Part shown: one piece after another, positions 8,503 to 18,263 of the stretch
Numbering within the stretch: the first letter of the stretch is position 1
How the letters are laid out: each line of letters starts with the position of its first letter
Source of the DNA: Rhizophagus irregularis
Taxonomy: Eukaryota > Glomeromycota > Glomeromycetes > Glomerales > Glomeraceae
NCBI RefSeq assembly: GCF_026210795.1
Contig: NC_089436.1
Coordinates: 5,208,001-5,272,000 of the forward strand
Direction of reading: 5' to 3'
Length of the DNA: 64,000 nucleotides
Notes under the pieces: generated by a model
Told to the model about the DNA's origin: nothing
The model's database searches: none
The model's input: only the letters and a program-made list of their open reading frames with translations
Translations under genes and position numbers: made by a program

Positions 8503-10617
8503 AAAGTCTTGGCTCTGAAGAGAGAGACGGAAAAGATGCTCGAACCAAGTGGAAAATTTATGCAAAAACTAAGTATAGGGAAAGTAGAAGAACCAATTTG
8601 GGAAAATATGGTAAAATTACTATTAGAATACCAAGATATTTTGGAATATGACGAAGAGATAGAAGGAAGAACGAAAGCGGCGCAACATGAGATAAAAATA
8701 AAAGAGGGGGTAGAACCAATAAAGCAAAGAAGATATAAAGAAACAGATGAAAAGGCGAAATTTATAAGCGAAGAAGTGGATAAATTGTTAAAACAAGGAA
8801 GGATAAGGAAATCAAAAAGTCCATGGAGTTCACCGGTTACGTTAGCAGGAAAGAAAACGGGAAAATATAGATTCTGTATTGATTACAGAAAGTTAAACAA
8901 GATAACTATAATGGATAGTTTTCCTTTACCAAGAATGGATGAATTGTTAGACAAATACAGAAAAGCAAAATGGTTTTCAAGTATAGATTTAGCGGCAGGA
9001 TTTAATCAAGTAGAAATGAAAGAAGAAGACAAAGAAAAAACAGCATTTGTATGTTCAAAGGGATTATTTGAGTATAATGTAATGCCATTCGGTTTAACTA
9101 ATGCACCAGCAACATTTCAAAGATTAATGGATGAAATATTAGAAGAATACATAAACGATTTTGTAGTAGTATATATTGACGATATTATGATATATTCAGA
9201 AAATTTAAAAGACCATATGGAACATGTGGAAAAAGTATTAAAGAAGTTACGGGAGAATAATTTAATAATAAAATTAAAGAAATGCAGATTTTTGGAAAGA
9301 AACATAGAATTTTTAGGACATATAGTAGGAAATGATGGATTAAGGCCAGACGATAAAAAGATAGAAAAGATAAAAGAAATGAAGGCACCAACAACAGTGA
9401 AAGAAGTAAGATCATTTTTGGGACTTTGTTCATATTACAGAAAATTTGTGAAGAATTTTTCAAAGATAGCAAGACCAATAAGTGATTTGAGAAAGAAGGG
9501 AATACCTTTCAGTTGGGGAAGAGAACAACAAGAAGCGTTTGAAAAATTGAAAGAAAAGTTAATACAATATCCAATATTGCGACATCCAGATTGGAAGAAA
9601 GAATTTTTATTAATAACAGATGCATCAGGAAAAGGATTAGGTGCAGTATTAAGTCAAAAAGATGAAAAAGGAAAAGAAGTAGTAATAGCATATGCAAGTA
9701 GAAGTTTATTACCAGCAGAAGAAAATTATCCGATAACAGAATTGGAATGTTTAGGAATAGTTTGGGGAATTCAACATTTTCATAAATATTTAATCGATAG
9801 AAAATTTAAAGTAATAACAGATCACAGTGCATTAAAAGGATTAATGAATGCAAAGATACCAAAAGGAAAAAAAGCAAGATGGGTGATGGAATTACAGCAA
9901 TATAATTTTGAAGTAATACATAGGTCGGGAAAAGAAAATACGAACGCCGACGCATTAAGTAGGTTATTAAAGATAGTAGAGGATCAACCAGAAATAGTAA
10001 TAATCGACGGAGTAGACGGATTAGGAAAAACAAGTATAGTACAAAATTTAATTAAAGAATGGGAAAAGCAAGGATTAAAAGTAAGATTCAACACTTATAA
10101 GAGAAGAAGAAAAGATAAAGATGAATTTTATGAATCAAAGATGGAGACAGAATGGAAATTCAGGAAAGAAGTAGTAGAACAAATAAACAGAAGAATGTTA
10201 GAATATGACGAAGATACAGATATAATAATTTTAGACAAATCACCATATTGTGAATATTATTATCAAAAGACGAAAAGTTTTGACAGAGGATTAATTACTC
10301 CACATGGAAATCATGAGATGGAAAAAGAAATATTCAGATTGAAAGAAACAATAGATAAATCAATAGTGATATTTTTAGAAAAAGATGGCGACGTATGTTG
10401 GAAAAATTACATTGGAAGAGAAACAAAGAAAACGGAAAAATCATCATATCCAACATTAAAGAAGGATGAATATTTGGACATGGTTAGAATGTTTGAAGAA
10501 AATCAGGGCGTGTACAAAGATACTAAAAGATACAGTCGAGTAAAAGTTAAAAATGACAATAGTAGTTGGAGAAAAGTATTTAAAGAGGTGGAAAAATGGA
10601 GAAAAGTACAGAATTAA
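8503..10617 (+). CDS. pol: Pol: reverse transcriptase-RNase H fused to thymidylate-kinase-like domain
   Basis: Numbered from the TTG at 8509 (702 residues). The reverse transcriptase has 'YRFCIDYRKLN', 'SSIDLAAGFNQ', 'NVMPFGLTNAPATFQ' and catalytic YIDD at 222-225. The RNase H of the Ty3 type has D371 (TDASGKG), ELEC, TDHSALKG and NADALSR near 480. Instead of a linker to integrase, residues about 494-702 form a P-loop kinase resembling dTMP kinase: Walker A G501-VDGLG-K507-T508, a DR-type motif at D576-K577 (LDKSPYCEYYYQ) and a lid-like 'NYIGRE' with R637. The length of about 209 residues matches a whole dTMP kinase. The ORF stops at TAA 10615-10617; integrase is a separate ORF in another frame. 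The upstream TAG at 8500 suggests expression by stop-codon readthrough. RT and RNase H are certain; the kinase substrate is inference. Confidence 0.95.
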   Translation, partial: KVLALKRETEKMLEPSGKFMQKLSIGKVEEPIWENMVKLLLEYQDILEYDEEIEGRTKAAQHEIKIKEGVEPIKQRRYKETDEKAKFISEEVDKLLKQGRIRKSKSPWSSPVTLAGKKTGKYRFCIDYRKLNKITIMDSFPLPRMDELLDKYRKAKWFSSIDLAAGFNQVEMKEEDKEKTAFVCSKGLFEYNVMPFGLTNAPATFQRLMDEILEEYINDFVVVYIDDIMIYSENLKDHMEHVEKVLKKLRENNLIIKLKKCRFLERNIEFLGHIVGNDGLRPDDKKIEKIKEMKAPTTVKEVRSFLGLCSYYRKFVKNFSKIARPISDLRKKGIPFSWGREQQEAFEKLKEKLIQYPILRHPDWKKEFLLITDASGKGLGAVLSQKDEKGKEVVIAYASRSLLPAEENYPITELECLGIVWGIQHFHKYLIDRKFKVITDHSALKGLMNAKIPKGKKARWVMELQQYNFEVIHRSGKENTNADALSRLLKIVEDQPEIVIIDGVDGLGKTSIVQNLIKEWEKQGLKVRFNTYKRRRKDKDEFYESKMETEWKFRKEVVEQINRRMLEYDEDTDIIILDKSPYCEYYYQKTKSFDRGLITPHGNHEMEKEIFRLKETIDKSIVIFLEKDGDVCWKNYIGRETKKTEKSSYPTLKKDEYLDMVRMFEENQGVYKDTKRYSRVKVKNDNSSWRKVFKEVEKWRKVQN
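9988..10614 (+). other. thymidylate-kinase-like domain inside Pol
   Basis: The domain starts 'EIVIIDGVDGLGKTS', matching the dTMP-kinase opening hhhhEG-D-G-GKT with Asp in place of Glu. A 'LKVRFNTYKRRR' strand and Arg-rich loop, 'DIIILDKSPYCEYYYQ', 'IDKSIVIFLEKDGDVCWKNYIGRE' and a helical C-terminus follow. dTMP kinases phosphorylate dTMP to dTDP, so this could raise dTTP for reverse transcription in non-dividing hyphae. A broader deoxynucleoside or nucleotide kinase activity is equally possible. No stop or frameshift interrupts it. Confidence 0.8.
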
Positions 10618-10620
10618 AAT

Positions 10621-10797
10621 ATGGAACAAATAATAAAAACAACGGATTCAGAAATAGAAGCATTGATTGAAGCATTAAGAAATATTCAAGAAGAAATTAT
10701 CAAATTAAAGGATAAAAACAGGAAGTTAGGTAACATAAAATTGACGATTGGAACGAAAGGGAAGAATCATCAATTAAAGAAATACAGGAGGAGATAA
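10621..10797 (+). CDS. small coiled-coil-like ORF between Pol and integrase
   Basis: This 58-residue ORF starts at an ATG one codon after the Pol stop and in the same frame. It is Glu/Lys/Ile-rich ('SEIEALIEALRNIQEEIIKL') with likely helical heptads and a basic tail ending in YRRR. It could be a separate short product or a fourth readthrough segment. An alternative frame over about 10711-10870 is also open. No family recognised. Confidence 0.35.
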   Translation: MEQIIKTTDSEIEALIEALRNIQEEIIKLKDKNRKLGNIKLTIGTKGKNHQLKKYRRR

Positions 10798-10846
10798 TAA
10801 AAATAGAGATAGCCATAGGTAGAACGGAAATATACAAAGAAATATT

Positions 10847-12073
10847 ATGGAAGAAAATAATTACAAAAGAATAATAGACAATATCAAAGAAGAAAATAAG
10901 TATGAATTAAAAGAGGGAATTTTATATAGAATAAAAGGACAAAACAAATTTAGAGTAATCAGGGATTATGAATACGAGGGATTGATGTACATGATGCATG
11001 ATAATGAATTATCAGGGCATTTTGGGATAGAAGCGACATTAGATAGAATAAGAGAAAATTATTGGTGGAAAAATATGAAAGAAGATGTAGAAGAATATGT
11101 AAGAACGTGCTGGAATTGTCAAATGAGAGGAAAACCAAGAGGAAAGAACGAATTAATGCCGATAAAGGTAAATGAACCATTTGAGATGATTGGAATAGAT
11201 ATAGTTGGACCATTAAAAGAGACAGAAAAGGGAAATAAGTACATTGTAGTAGCAATGGATTATTTTACAAAATGGCCTGAGGCCGCACCACTAAAAGAAG
11301 CTACAGCGAAAGAGGTAGTAGAATTTATTTGGAGGGACATAATTTGTAGACATGGGTGTCCAAAGAAAATAATTAGTGATAGAGGGACTCACTTTAACAA
11401 TAGAATGATGGAAGAATTGGTAGAAAGGTGTGGAATAAATCATAGATTAAGTACACCATATAGGCCACAAACAAATGGTTTGGTCGAAAGATTCAATAAA
11501 ACTTTATGCGAAGGATTAGCCAAATTAGGAGAAGAAAACTGGGATAAACATATACCATCCGTATTATTTGCATACAGAACAAAGAAGCAATCGTCAACAA
11601 GAATTAAACCTTTTTATGCAACGTACGGAAGGAGAGCGAAATTACCATTAGACAAAGATGAAAACAAGATAACGTTAGCTGATAGAGTAAAAATACTAAT
11701 TGAGGAGCTACCAGTAATAAGAAGAAAAATGAAAGAGAACGTGGAAGAAGCTCAAGAAAAACAAAAACAACAACATGACAAAAGAGGAATTAGGAAACCT
11801 AAATTTGAAATAGGAGAAAAAGTATTATTATACGAAGCGTGGAGAGAAAAACAATGGTCTGGAAAATTACAGAACAAATGGAAAGGACCATATTTAATTC
11901 ACGAAGAATTTGGAAACGGAGCATATAAACTCAAAGAATTGGACGGAAGAATACTAAAAATACCACAAAATGGAGAGTGGTTAAAGAAATTTTATAATCG
12001 AGAGAGATTTACACCAAAAATAGTAATTAAAGGAAAAGAGGTATTCGATAAGACCCGAGTTCGATTCGATTAA
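10847..12073 (+). CDS. integrase
   Basis: 408 residues from ATG 10847, in a frame one base away from Pol. The N-terminal zinc-binding HHCC module is seen as 'MHDNELSGHFG' followed by 'RTCWNCQ'. The catalytic core has D118 (GIDIVGP), D178 (SDRGTHF) and E214 (GLVERFNK), giving the D,D-35-E spacing of retroviral-type integrases. A 'KWKGPYLIHEEFGNGAYKLKELDG' segment matches the GPY/F module of Ty3/gypsy integrases. There is no chromodomain in the remaining C-terminus. It inserts the cDNA into the host genome. Because the frame differs from Pol and no frameshift site is obvious, how it is translated is open. Confidence 0.93.
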   Translation: MEENNYKRIIDNIKEENKYELKEGILYRIKGQNKFRVIRDYEYEGLMYMMHDNELSGHFGIEATLDRIRENYWWKNMKEDVEEYVRTCWNCQMRGKPRGKNELMPIKVNEPFEMIGIDIVGPLKETEKGNKYIVVAMDYFTKWPEAAPLKEATAKEVVEFIWRDIICRHGCPKKIISDRGTHFNNRMMEELVERCGINHRLSTPYRPQTNGLVERFNKTLCEGLAKLGEENWDKHIPSVLFAYRTKKQSSTRIKPFYATYGRRAKLPLDKDENKITLADRVKILIEELPVIRRKMKENVEEAQEKQKQQHDKRGIRKPKFEIGEKVLLYEAWREKQWSGKLQNKWKGPYLIHEEFGNGAYKLKELDGRILKIPQNGEWLKKFYNRERFTPKIVIKGKEVFDKTRVRFD

Positions 12074-12112
12074 AACCATTATGGATAAGACACGAGTTCG
12101 ATTCTATTAAAA
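12048..12112 (+). repeat. short direct repeat at integrase end
   Basis: GATAAGACCCGAGTTCGATT (overlapping the integrase stop) recurs about 36 bp downstream as GATAAGACACGAGTTCGATT, just before the purine tract. Confidence 0.7.
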
Positions 12113-12132
12113 TTATTTGTGAGGTCACAAAT

Positions 12133-12149
12133 AGTGAAGAGGGGGATAA
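12133..12149 (+). promoter_or_regulatory. polypurine tract
   Basis: AGTGAAGAGGGGGATAA abuts the 3' LTR. A purine run in this position primes plus-strand DNA synthesis in LTR retrotransposons. Confidence 0.8.
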
Positions 12150-13403
12150 TGTAAACGGTCAAATATCAAGCATGAAAAGATGATAAAATTTAACTACCAA
12201 ACGTAATTGCCAAATGTTAAGAACGAACAAATTAATTATGGATTGGCGTAGATGGATAAATAATTAGCCGAAAAGGATAAACATTTAGGAGGAGTAATGG
12301 GAATCCCATAATTTTTATGAACTCAATATTTTAGTAATATATAAACTAAGCGATATCTATAATGTTGATAAACATTTAGGAAGAGTAATGATCTACATAA
12401 TGTAATATTCATCAAGTAGTTGACAAAGAACCAATAGGATAATTAGAGTCGATCAATTGCGGCTTAGCAATCTTTAACAATAAGAACGATTAAAAAGAAT
12501 AATTATAAGCCACAAAAGATAGATTATAAGCAAAACACATAAAGTGAATTGAAAGAACATATAGAATAATGTCAGAAAGATTAAAGAACATAAAATAATA
12601 TAAAAGATAATATAAAAAGATAGTATAAAGATGGAACATAAAAGATAACATATTAAAAAGAACATATATAAAAAGATAGCATAGCATATTAAAAGATAGC
12701 ATATTAAACGATAGCATATTAAAAGATAGCGTATTTAAAATATAGATAGTATATTAGAAAGATAGTTCAAAGATAATATGTAAAAAGAACATAAAAGATA
12801 GTATATAGATAGAATAGAAAGTAGTATAAAAATTGTATAAATAGAGAACGGAATTTAAGGTAATTCCATAGTTCTCATCCACAGAACTCAATAAAAATAT
12901 AAGTTTTATTTTTTAATTATTTGTTAGTAAAGTTTAATGTTAATTAAAGGTAATAGGTTCGCCCTAAACTTTAATTAATGTTTGCTTAATTAATTTTAAT
13001 TGAATAAATGGAAATTTTAAGATGAATTAAATATACACTTTTGGAAAGTAATAATTCGTAGCGAGAGCTATCGAAGTTTGAAATTAAAGGTAAAAGTGGA
13101 TATAATTTGGGGAAAATTTAGAGAAGTTAAATTTTATTTTATATCGTTCGACGTTTTATATTACTAACGCTATTTATTTTGTGAACCAAGAATGTTGTTG
13201 TTATATGTTGTTGTATGTTGTTCGTTGATTATGTTGTTTGATTATGTTGTTGATTACTTGCTTGTTCGTTTAATTGTTAGTTCGTTCGTTTATTCGTTCG
13301 TTCGTTTATTCGTTCGTTCGTTTATTCGTTCGTTCGACTATGGGAATGCCCGTTCGATGTGGCAACTCTGTAAATTGATGACAGAGGGAATTGGGGGATC
13401 TCA
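12150..13403 (+). repeat. 3' LTR
   Basis: The 1254-bp partner of the 5' LTR, of equal length and with three single-base transitions between the two. It is followed by the TCGG duplication (13404-13407) and then host exon sequence. Confidence 0.95.
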
Positions 13404-13407
13404 TCGG
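13404..13407. repeat. target site duplication TCGG, right copy
   Basis: Matches 2077-2080. Immediately beyond lies the start of the broken exon of gene A, with its acceptor CAG (plus strand CTG, 13414-13416). Confidence 0.8.
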
Positions 13408-14834
13408 TAGGATCTGAACTTTCCGTATATTCACTTTAATAGAAAAAAAATTTAAATCATTAAATCATTGTAGTAAAAACAACATAACGATATGAACGTA
13501 TCGATCACCTTTCTACAATTTGTCAAAATTCTTTTACTAATGTTGAAAGTACATTTTTCAATTGATATCGATAGTCGGAAAATGATTTACGATATCGTTC
13601 GTTAATTGACTTCGCCACGCTTTGATAAGCATCATGCCCAAAAATTTTTTGTGTTATTTTATCAAACGCATGATCGGGCAGATTTCTAGTTCGCAAAAAA
13701 AGACATTTCATTTTTTCGTCAATAAGACGATAATTATCCTAAATAGTAATAATATCAATAATACATAATACATCAGTAATTCTGCTGTGTAATAACGATT
13801 GTTCTTAATTGGTAAGAATGTAACAACCAAAATAAGAAATGGACTTTACGTTGTCAGATGATGACGAAGTCGAGGTGGTTAGTGGCAAATTTGTTGATGG
13901 CTGCTTCGTCGAGGCATCAAGCATTTTGTTTGCCAAATGTAGCACACTTGGATGTAAGACCAACCAATTGCAAATTTGCAATTGATTGGTCATTGCGCCA
14001 AACTGAACCGGAATTTCTTCTTCACTCTCTAGAAGTAATATTAAATGAGAATAAAATTATATTCATTAATTATGTTCAGATTTTATGTTTTACCGCTTTC
14101 ATCATTTTCATTTTCTTCTTGTTCTTTATCTTGCTCTCTCCTATCCCTCTCTCTCCTATCCCTCTCTCTCTCTCTCTTTTCTTTTTCTTTTTCTTCTTTC
14201 TTTTTCTTCTTTCTTCTCTCTTTCTCTCTCCTCTCTCCTCTCTTTCTTCTCATTTTCTCTTCTTTCTTTTTCAATATTTCTTTCTTCTTGCTCTGGAAGC
14301 ATATCTTCATTATAACGAAGTAAATTTATTTTTAAATAAATTCGCAGAAATATCATTTCAATTGAATAATAAAACAATTATTATAAGGTATTTACCCAAA
14401 ATAATTCTTTCAATATCATTATCTTGTCTATTATTACCTTCTCCAATATCTACATCTTGTCCATGTAAATTATCTTGTTCATGTTCACTTCCTTCCTCTC
14501 TCCTTTCATCTCTTTCCTTATTATAATCACGTGAAGAGTTGGCAACATATGTACGAATAGTTTTTGTAGTCTTTGCAGCTTTTGTTGCCTTGTCTTTTAG
14601 GTATCATTATAATAGTATTAGGCGCAATTACTATATAAAATTTCAAATCAAAAATATAATTTTATTACCTTTTCCTGTTACTCCTCTGCGTTTAGTCATG
14701 ATAAACAAACAAGATGGTACTTATTGGTATTGTGCTAGTAGCAACGTAAAGAAATTGGTGATTCCTGACGAAACGAATACAGCATTATCTTTATTTATTT
14801 ATAGAGATTTCTCCTAATATTAAGAAAAAATTAC

Positions 14835-16272
14835 ATCGTGACCGCAGCACATAAAAGGAAATTGGGTTAGCATTCTCGAAAAAAATGTTCATGGTTACAT
14901 TAAATCTTGGATAGTTGATCGGAAGAATTTGTTAATGGTTACATCGATTCTTTATGAAGAAAATTTTGGGAAAATTTGATGTCTTAACGGCTACATGTAA
15001 AGAAATTATATATGAGTATCGTAACCGTAGGACATAAACGGAAATTTGGCCAACAAAATTTTCAAATTATTGGAATAATTGATCGGGAAAATCCTTAATG
15101 GGTATATTAGCTCTTTGTCCGCAGAACATTAATAGTAATTTTGAGCAATATTAACGGTTACAAGTAAAGAAGCTATATATGAATATCGTGATCGCAGGAC
15201 ATAAACAGATTTTTGGGATAATTGATCAGGAGAAAAAATTTGTTAATGGTTACATAATCAGGGTTGAAGAATTATACTGTACGTACTATATTATGCTGTC
15301 CTAATACTTAAATAGAGTACATTTTTTATATGTTTAATATATTATATATTTATTTTAATAATTAGGATTGATAATAAATTATTAACTATTCTTTTAATCT
15401 TAATAGAAAAAATATTATATTAAATATTTAACAGTGCAATATTAATGGGCAATGGAAAAATTGCGGTTACATGTAAGGTGATCGCAGGACATAAAAGGAA
15501 ATTTAGATTCAGATTTGGGGATAATAAAAATTATTAATGATTACACATTGATTTTTTATCTGCAGCGCATTGATAGAATTCAGGGGTAATCTGAAAAATT
15601 TGACAGAAATATCGTGATCGCAAGACATAAATGGATTTTCGGGATAATTGATCAGGAGAAAAAATTTGTTAATGGTTACATAATCAGGGTTGAAGAATTA
15701 TACTGTACGTACTATATTATGCTGTCCTAATACTTAAATAGAGTACATTTTTTATATGTTTAATATATTATATATTTATTTTAATAATTAGGATTGATAA
15801 TAAATTATTAACTATTCTTTTAATCTTAATAGAAAAAATATTATATTAAATATTTAACAGTGCAATATTAGTGCAATGTATACAGTAAATTGATGAATTT
15901 TGGGCAATGGAAAAATTGCAGTTACATGTAAGGTGATTGTACGACATAAACAGAAATTTAGATCAAAAACTGATCGGAAAAAAATTTTGTCAACAGTTCT
16001 GTTGATTCTTTATCTGCAAAAGATCTTTATCTGCAGCACATTGGTGGAATCTAGGTAATGATCTGAAAAATTTGGCATGAATATCGTGGTCGCAATAAAT
16101 AAATAGAAATTTAGATCAATAATTGATCGGAAAAAATTGTTAATGATTACATTGATTTTTATCTGCAGCGCATTGACAGAATTTGTTACATTAATTCTCT
16201 ATCTCAGAATTATTTTAAAAAAAAACTTTTACAAGTTGTTGACCCAAATTTCCTTTTATGTAGTGCAGTCAT
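14835..16272. repeat. inverted-repeat-bounded block of ~170-bp subrepeats
   Basis: The left end reads TCGTGACCGCAGCACATAAA followed by AGGAAATTGGGTT. The right end (about 16233-16272) is its imperfect reverse complement (GACCCAAATTTCC then TTTTATGTAGTGCAGTCATG). Inside, the motif (C)GTGA(C/T)CGCAGGACATAAA recurs in the forward direction near 15018, 15188, 15480, 15614, 15932 and 16083, each followed by GGAAATTT and TTGTTAATGGTTACAT. It looks like a non-autonomous DNA element or satellite nest sitting between the divergent gene A and transposase. Confidence 0.6.
15184..15870 (+). repeat. ~260-bp direct duplication
   Basis: Bases 15184-15444 recur almost unchanged at 15611-15870, including the GGGATAATTGATCAGGAG start, an AT-rich middle and the CAGTGCAATATTA end. 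About 165 bp lie between the copies. Confidence 0.8.
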
Positions 16273-16442
16273 GATATCACAGTCGTAATATTATAAAAAA
16301 AATTACTTTGTACTTTTTTCCCAAAGAATTCAATTGATATTTTTTTAAAGTTTGACTATCCATATCTTATCAGTTACATATAAAAATACCACATCTCAGA
16401 TCAGAGTTTTTAGATTTCTAATAAAAAAAAGTTAGAAAGAAA

Positions 16443-16708
16443 ATGTCCTCTCCCAAACCTAGTAGAGAAGAAACAGGTATAAAAAAAAAAATACCTCATA
16501 TTAATTCATTAAATAACGTATGATAATATTCATATAATTTCTTTCATATATAGATAATACGATATTGATCTCGCTAGACGATCTAATAAAAGAACAAACC
16601 TGATTGAACGATCTTCGCCAAACCAACATTAAAAAGAAATGGCAACATCCGTCTCATAACAACCGAACGAAGACCATGGGAGACTGGGCTCAGATGGTGA
16701 AAAAAGTA
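16443..16708 (+). pseudogene. small two-exon ORF with in-frame TGA
   Basis: ATG at 16443 opens 'MSSPKPSREET', then a GT-AG intron (16477-16553) and a second exon reading 'NTILISLDDLIKEQT', TGA at 16601-16603, and 'LNDLRQTNIKKKWQHPSHNN'. The frame stays open after the stop to about 16706. TGA replaces a plausible CGA codon. I recognise no family. It sits between gene A and the transposase, so it could be a third gene of the left element. Confidence 0.35.
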
Positions 16709-17027
16709 TGATCATTTGATTCTTTAATATTTTGTGATAATTTGAAATATTTAACACTTTAAAATTATTTGTTAGAATTGATATTGCCATTATATGAAGT
16801 TATATCTCATTACAATACCGCACAATATTACTATATTCACCTTCTTTTCAATTTATTTCAATAAAAAAATAAATCTTATGTAATTTTATAATTGTATATA
16901 TCCGTAAAGCTCACCACTAGTGATTTTATCATAATAATTGATCGTAATAATTTAAAATCATAAAAATCAAAATTTTATATAAACCGGAACACGAATTGCT
17001 AACAATTTTTTTCTGATCATTTGTCTT

Positions 17028-18150
17028 GTCTAAATGTGCTGCGATCACGATATTCTTAAAATGTAATGTCAATTTTTCAGAAAAGCTTTGTTAACCCTAT
17101 ATAAATTTCTTTACATGTAATCGTCAAAACATCAATCAAGAGCTTTGTTAACCCAAATTTCTATAGTTACGATGTTGTTCATTATATAATTCATTAACAG
17201 TTAATGTAACTAACTATTAACGAATTTTTTTTCCGATCAATTATCCCAAAATTTGATGATCTAAATTTCCGCTTATATCTTGCGGTCACAATATTCATAT
17301 AAATTCCTTTATATATAACCGTTAAAGAAGTCAACTCATCAGATCATTGCCTCAAAATTTCGTCAATGCATTGTAAGTAAAGAACCAATGTAGCCATTAA
17401 GAAAATTTCCCGATCAATTCAAATTTCTGTTTATGTCCCGCGGTCACAATATTTATACAAAATTTCTTTGCACGTCAATTTTAGATCATTTTACCAAAAT
17501 GTACTGTGGACAAAGAACTAACGAATGTAACCATTGACATTTTTTTCTGATCGATTTTCCCAAAATTTAAGAAATTAGTAATCTAAATTTCCGTTTATGT
17601 TCTGCAGTCACGCACGATATTCATACAAAATTTCTTTGCATGTAACTGTCACAGGTCGAAATGCTAAAAATCGGCAAAAAAAATGGCGCGAAAAGCAGTG
17701 GCTATTCTTGGCTATTCTTGGCTATTCTTGGCTGTTTTTGGCTATTTACGAATTAACCTATACTATTTGTAAATAGTTTATACAAATTTGCGAATAGTTT
17801 ATGCGATTTGCGCCATTTTTTTTGCCTATTTTTGATCATTTGACGTGTGTGTTGTTAACACGTCAATTTTAGATCATTTTCCCCAAGATTTCCATTAATG
17901 TACTGTGATCCAAGAACTAATGTAACCATTGACATTTTTTTTTCTCGAAATTTCATGAAATTCGTAATATAAATTTCCGTTTATGTCCTGCGGTCACGAT
18001 TTCATACAAAATTTCTTTACATGTAACCAGATCATTGCCCAAAATTTCCGTTAATGCACCACGGACAAGGAACTAATGTAACCGTTAAGAAATTTGTTAA
18101 CCCAAAATTTCCGTTTATGTGCTGCGGTCACGATACTATGATATCCAATT
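17028..18150. repeat. array of reversed ~170-bp subrepeats
   Basis: The motif of 14835-16272 appears here in the opposite orientation (TTTATGTCCTGCGGTCACGAT-like) near 17030, 17268, 17428, 17598, 17968 and 18108, with TTTCTTTACATGTAACCGTTAA spacers. The last copy ends just before the transposase. Together the two blocks form a very large imperfect palindrome. The stretch 16710-17027 between them is plain AT-rich sequence. Confidence 0.6.
17650..17849. mobile_element. 200-bp CAC...GTG MITE with 3-bp TSD
   Basis: Starts CACAGGTCGAAATG and ends TTTGACGTGTG. The inner parts of the terminal inverted repeats share AAAAAT, GGC and AAAAAAAATGGCGC. TGT flanks both sides (17647-17649 and 17850-17852). 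The core is a tandem GGCTATTCTT repeat. CAC termini and a 3-bp target duplication fit the CACTA/EnSpm superfamily. It is related to 43829-45587. Confidence 0.75.
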
Positions 18151-18263
18151 GAAAATATTATAAAAGCAGTTAATGAATTAAATACACAAACGCGCATGGA
18201 CATTTTTTAAATTTATGATTTTATTTCATTTTATTATTCCTTATTATAATTATTGTCATAGCC

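Larger units (their letters stand above)
2081..13403 (+). mobile_element. complete Ty3/gypsy LTR retrotransposon with kinase-bearing Pol
   Basis: The 11,323-bp element has two 1254-bp LTRs beginning TG and ending CA. It also has a TGG-starting primer-binding site, a 1.5-kb leader, gag with a CCHC knuckle, an aspartic protease, RT-RNase H with an added thymidylate-kinase-like domain, integrase after the RT (Ty3/gypsy order) and a purine tract before the 3' LTR. I count three differences between the LTRs (T2363, G2424 and C3270 are C, A and T in the 3' LTR), all transitions, so insertion was recent. A 4-bp duplication (TCGG) flanks it. The only stops inside the gag-pro-pol frame lie at domain boundaries. 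It sits in an exon of gene A. Everything seen is compatible with an autonomous, possibly still mobile copy. Confidence 0.95.
1800..14699 (-). pseudogene. transposon accessory 'gene A', copy 1, split by retrotransposon
   Basis: Minus-strand exons read as 14669-14699, 14396-14593, 14094-14292, 13850-14028, 13509-13738, then 13404-13413 joined to 1800-2080 once the inserted retrotransposon and one TCGG duplication are removed. Across that join the frame is open and aligns with the homologue at 59086-60238. Shared blocks are the 'WLV.HP..L.LA..M' segment, 'KCLFLR.R....FD...KIF', 'ILSR.V.AI.' and 'VKELD..T..L.IPSRSG'. Besides the insertion, a TGA at 13523-13525 interrupts exon 5. A GA/AG-rich microsatellite in the third exon puts the 3' part of that exon in another frame. 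The N-terminus is basic and Lys/Thr-rich, followed by charged low-complexity sequence. I recognise no known domain. Its divergent position beside a tnp2-type transposase, repeated in the other element, suggests a TnpA-like accessory role (inference). Confidence 0.7.

Noticed and set aside
13858-14526. 222-codon plus-strand ORF rich in Ser/Leu/Phe
   Set aside because: It is the complement of gene A exons and their GA-rich microsatellite; the minus strand has splice sites and a homologue.
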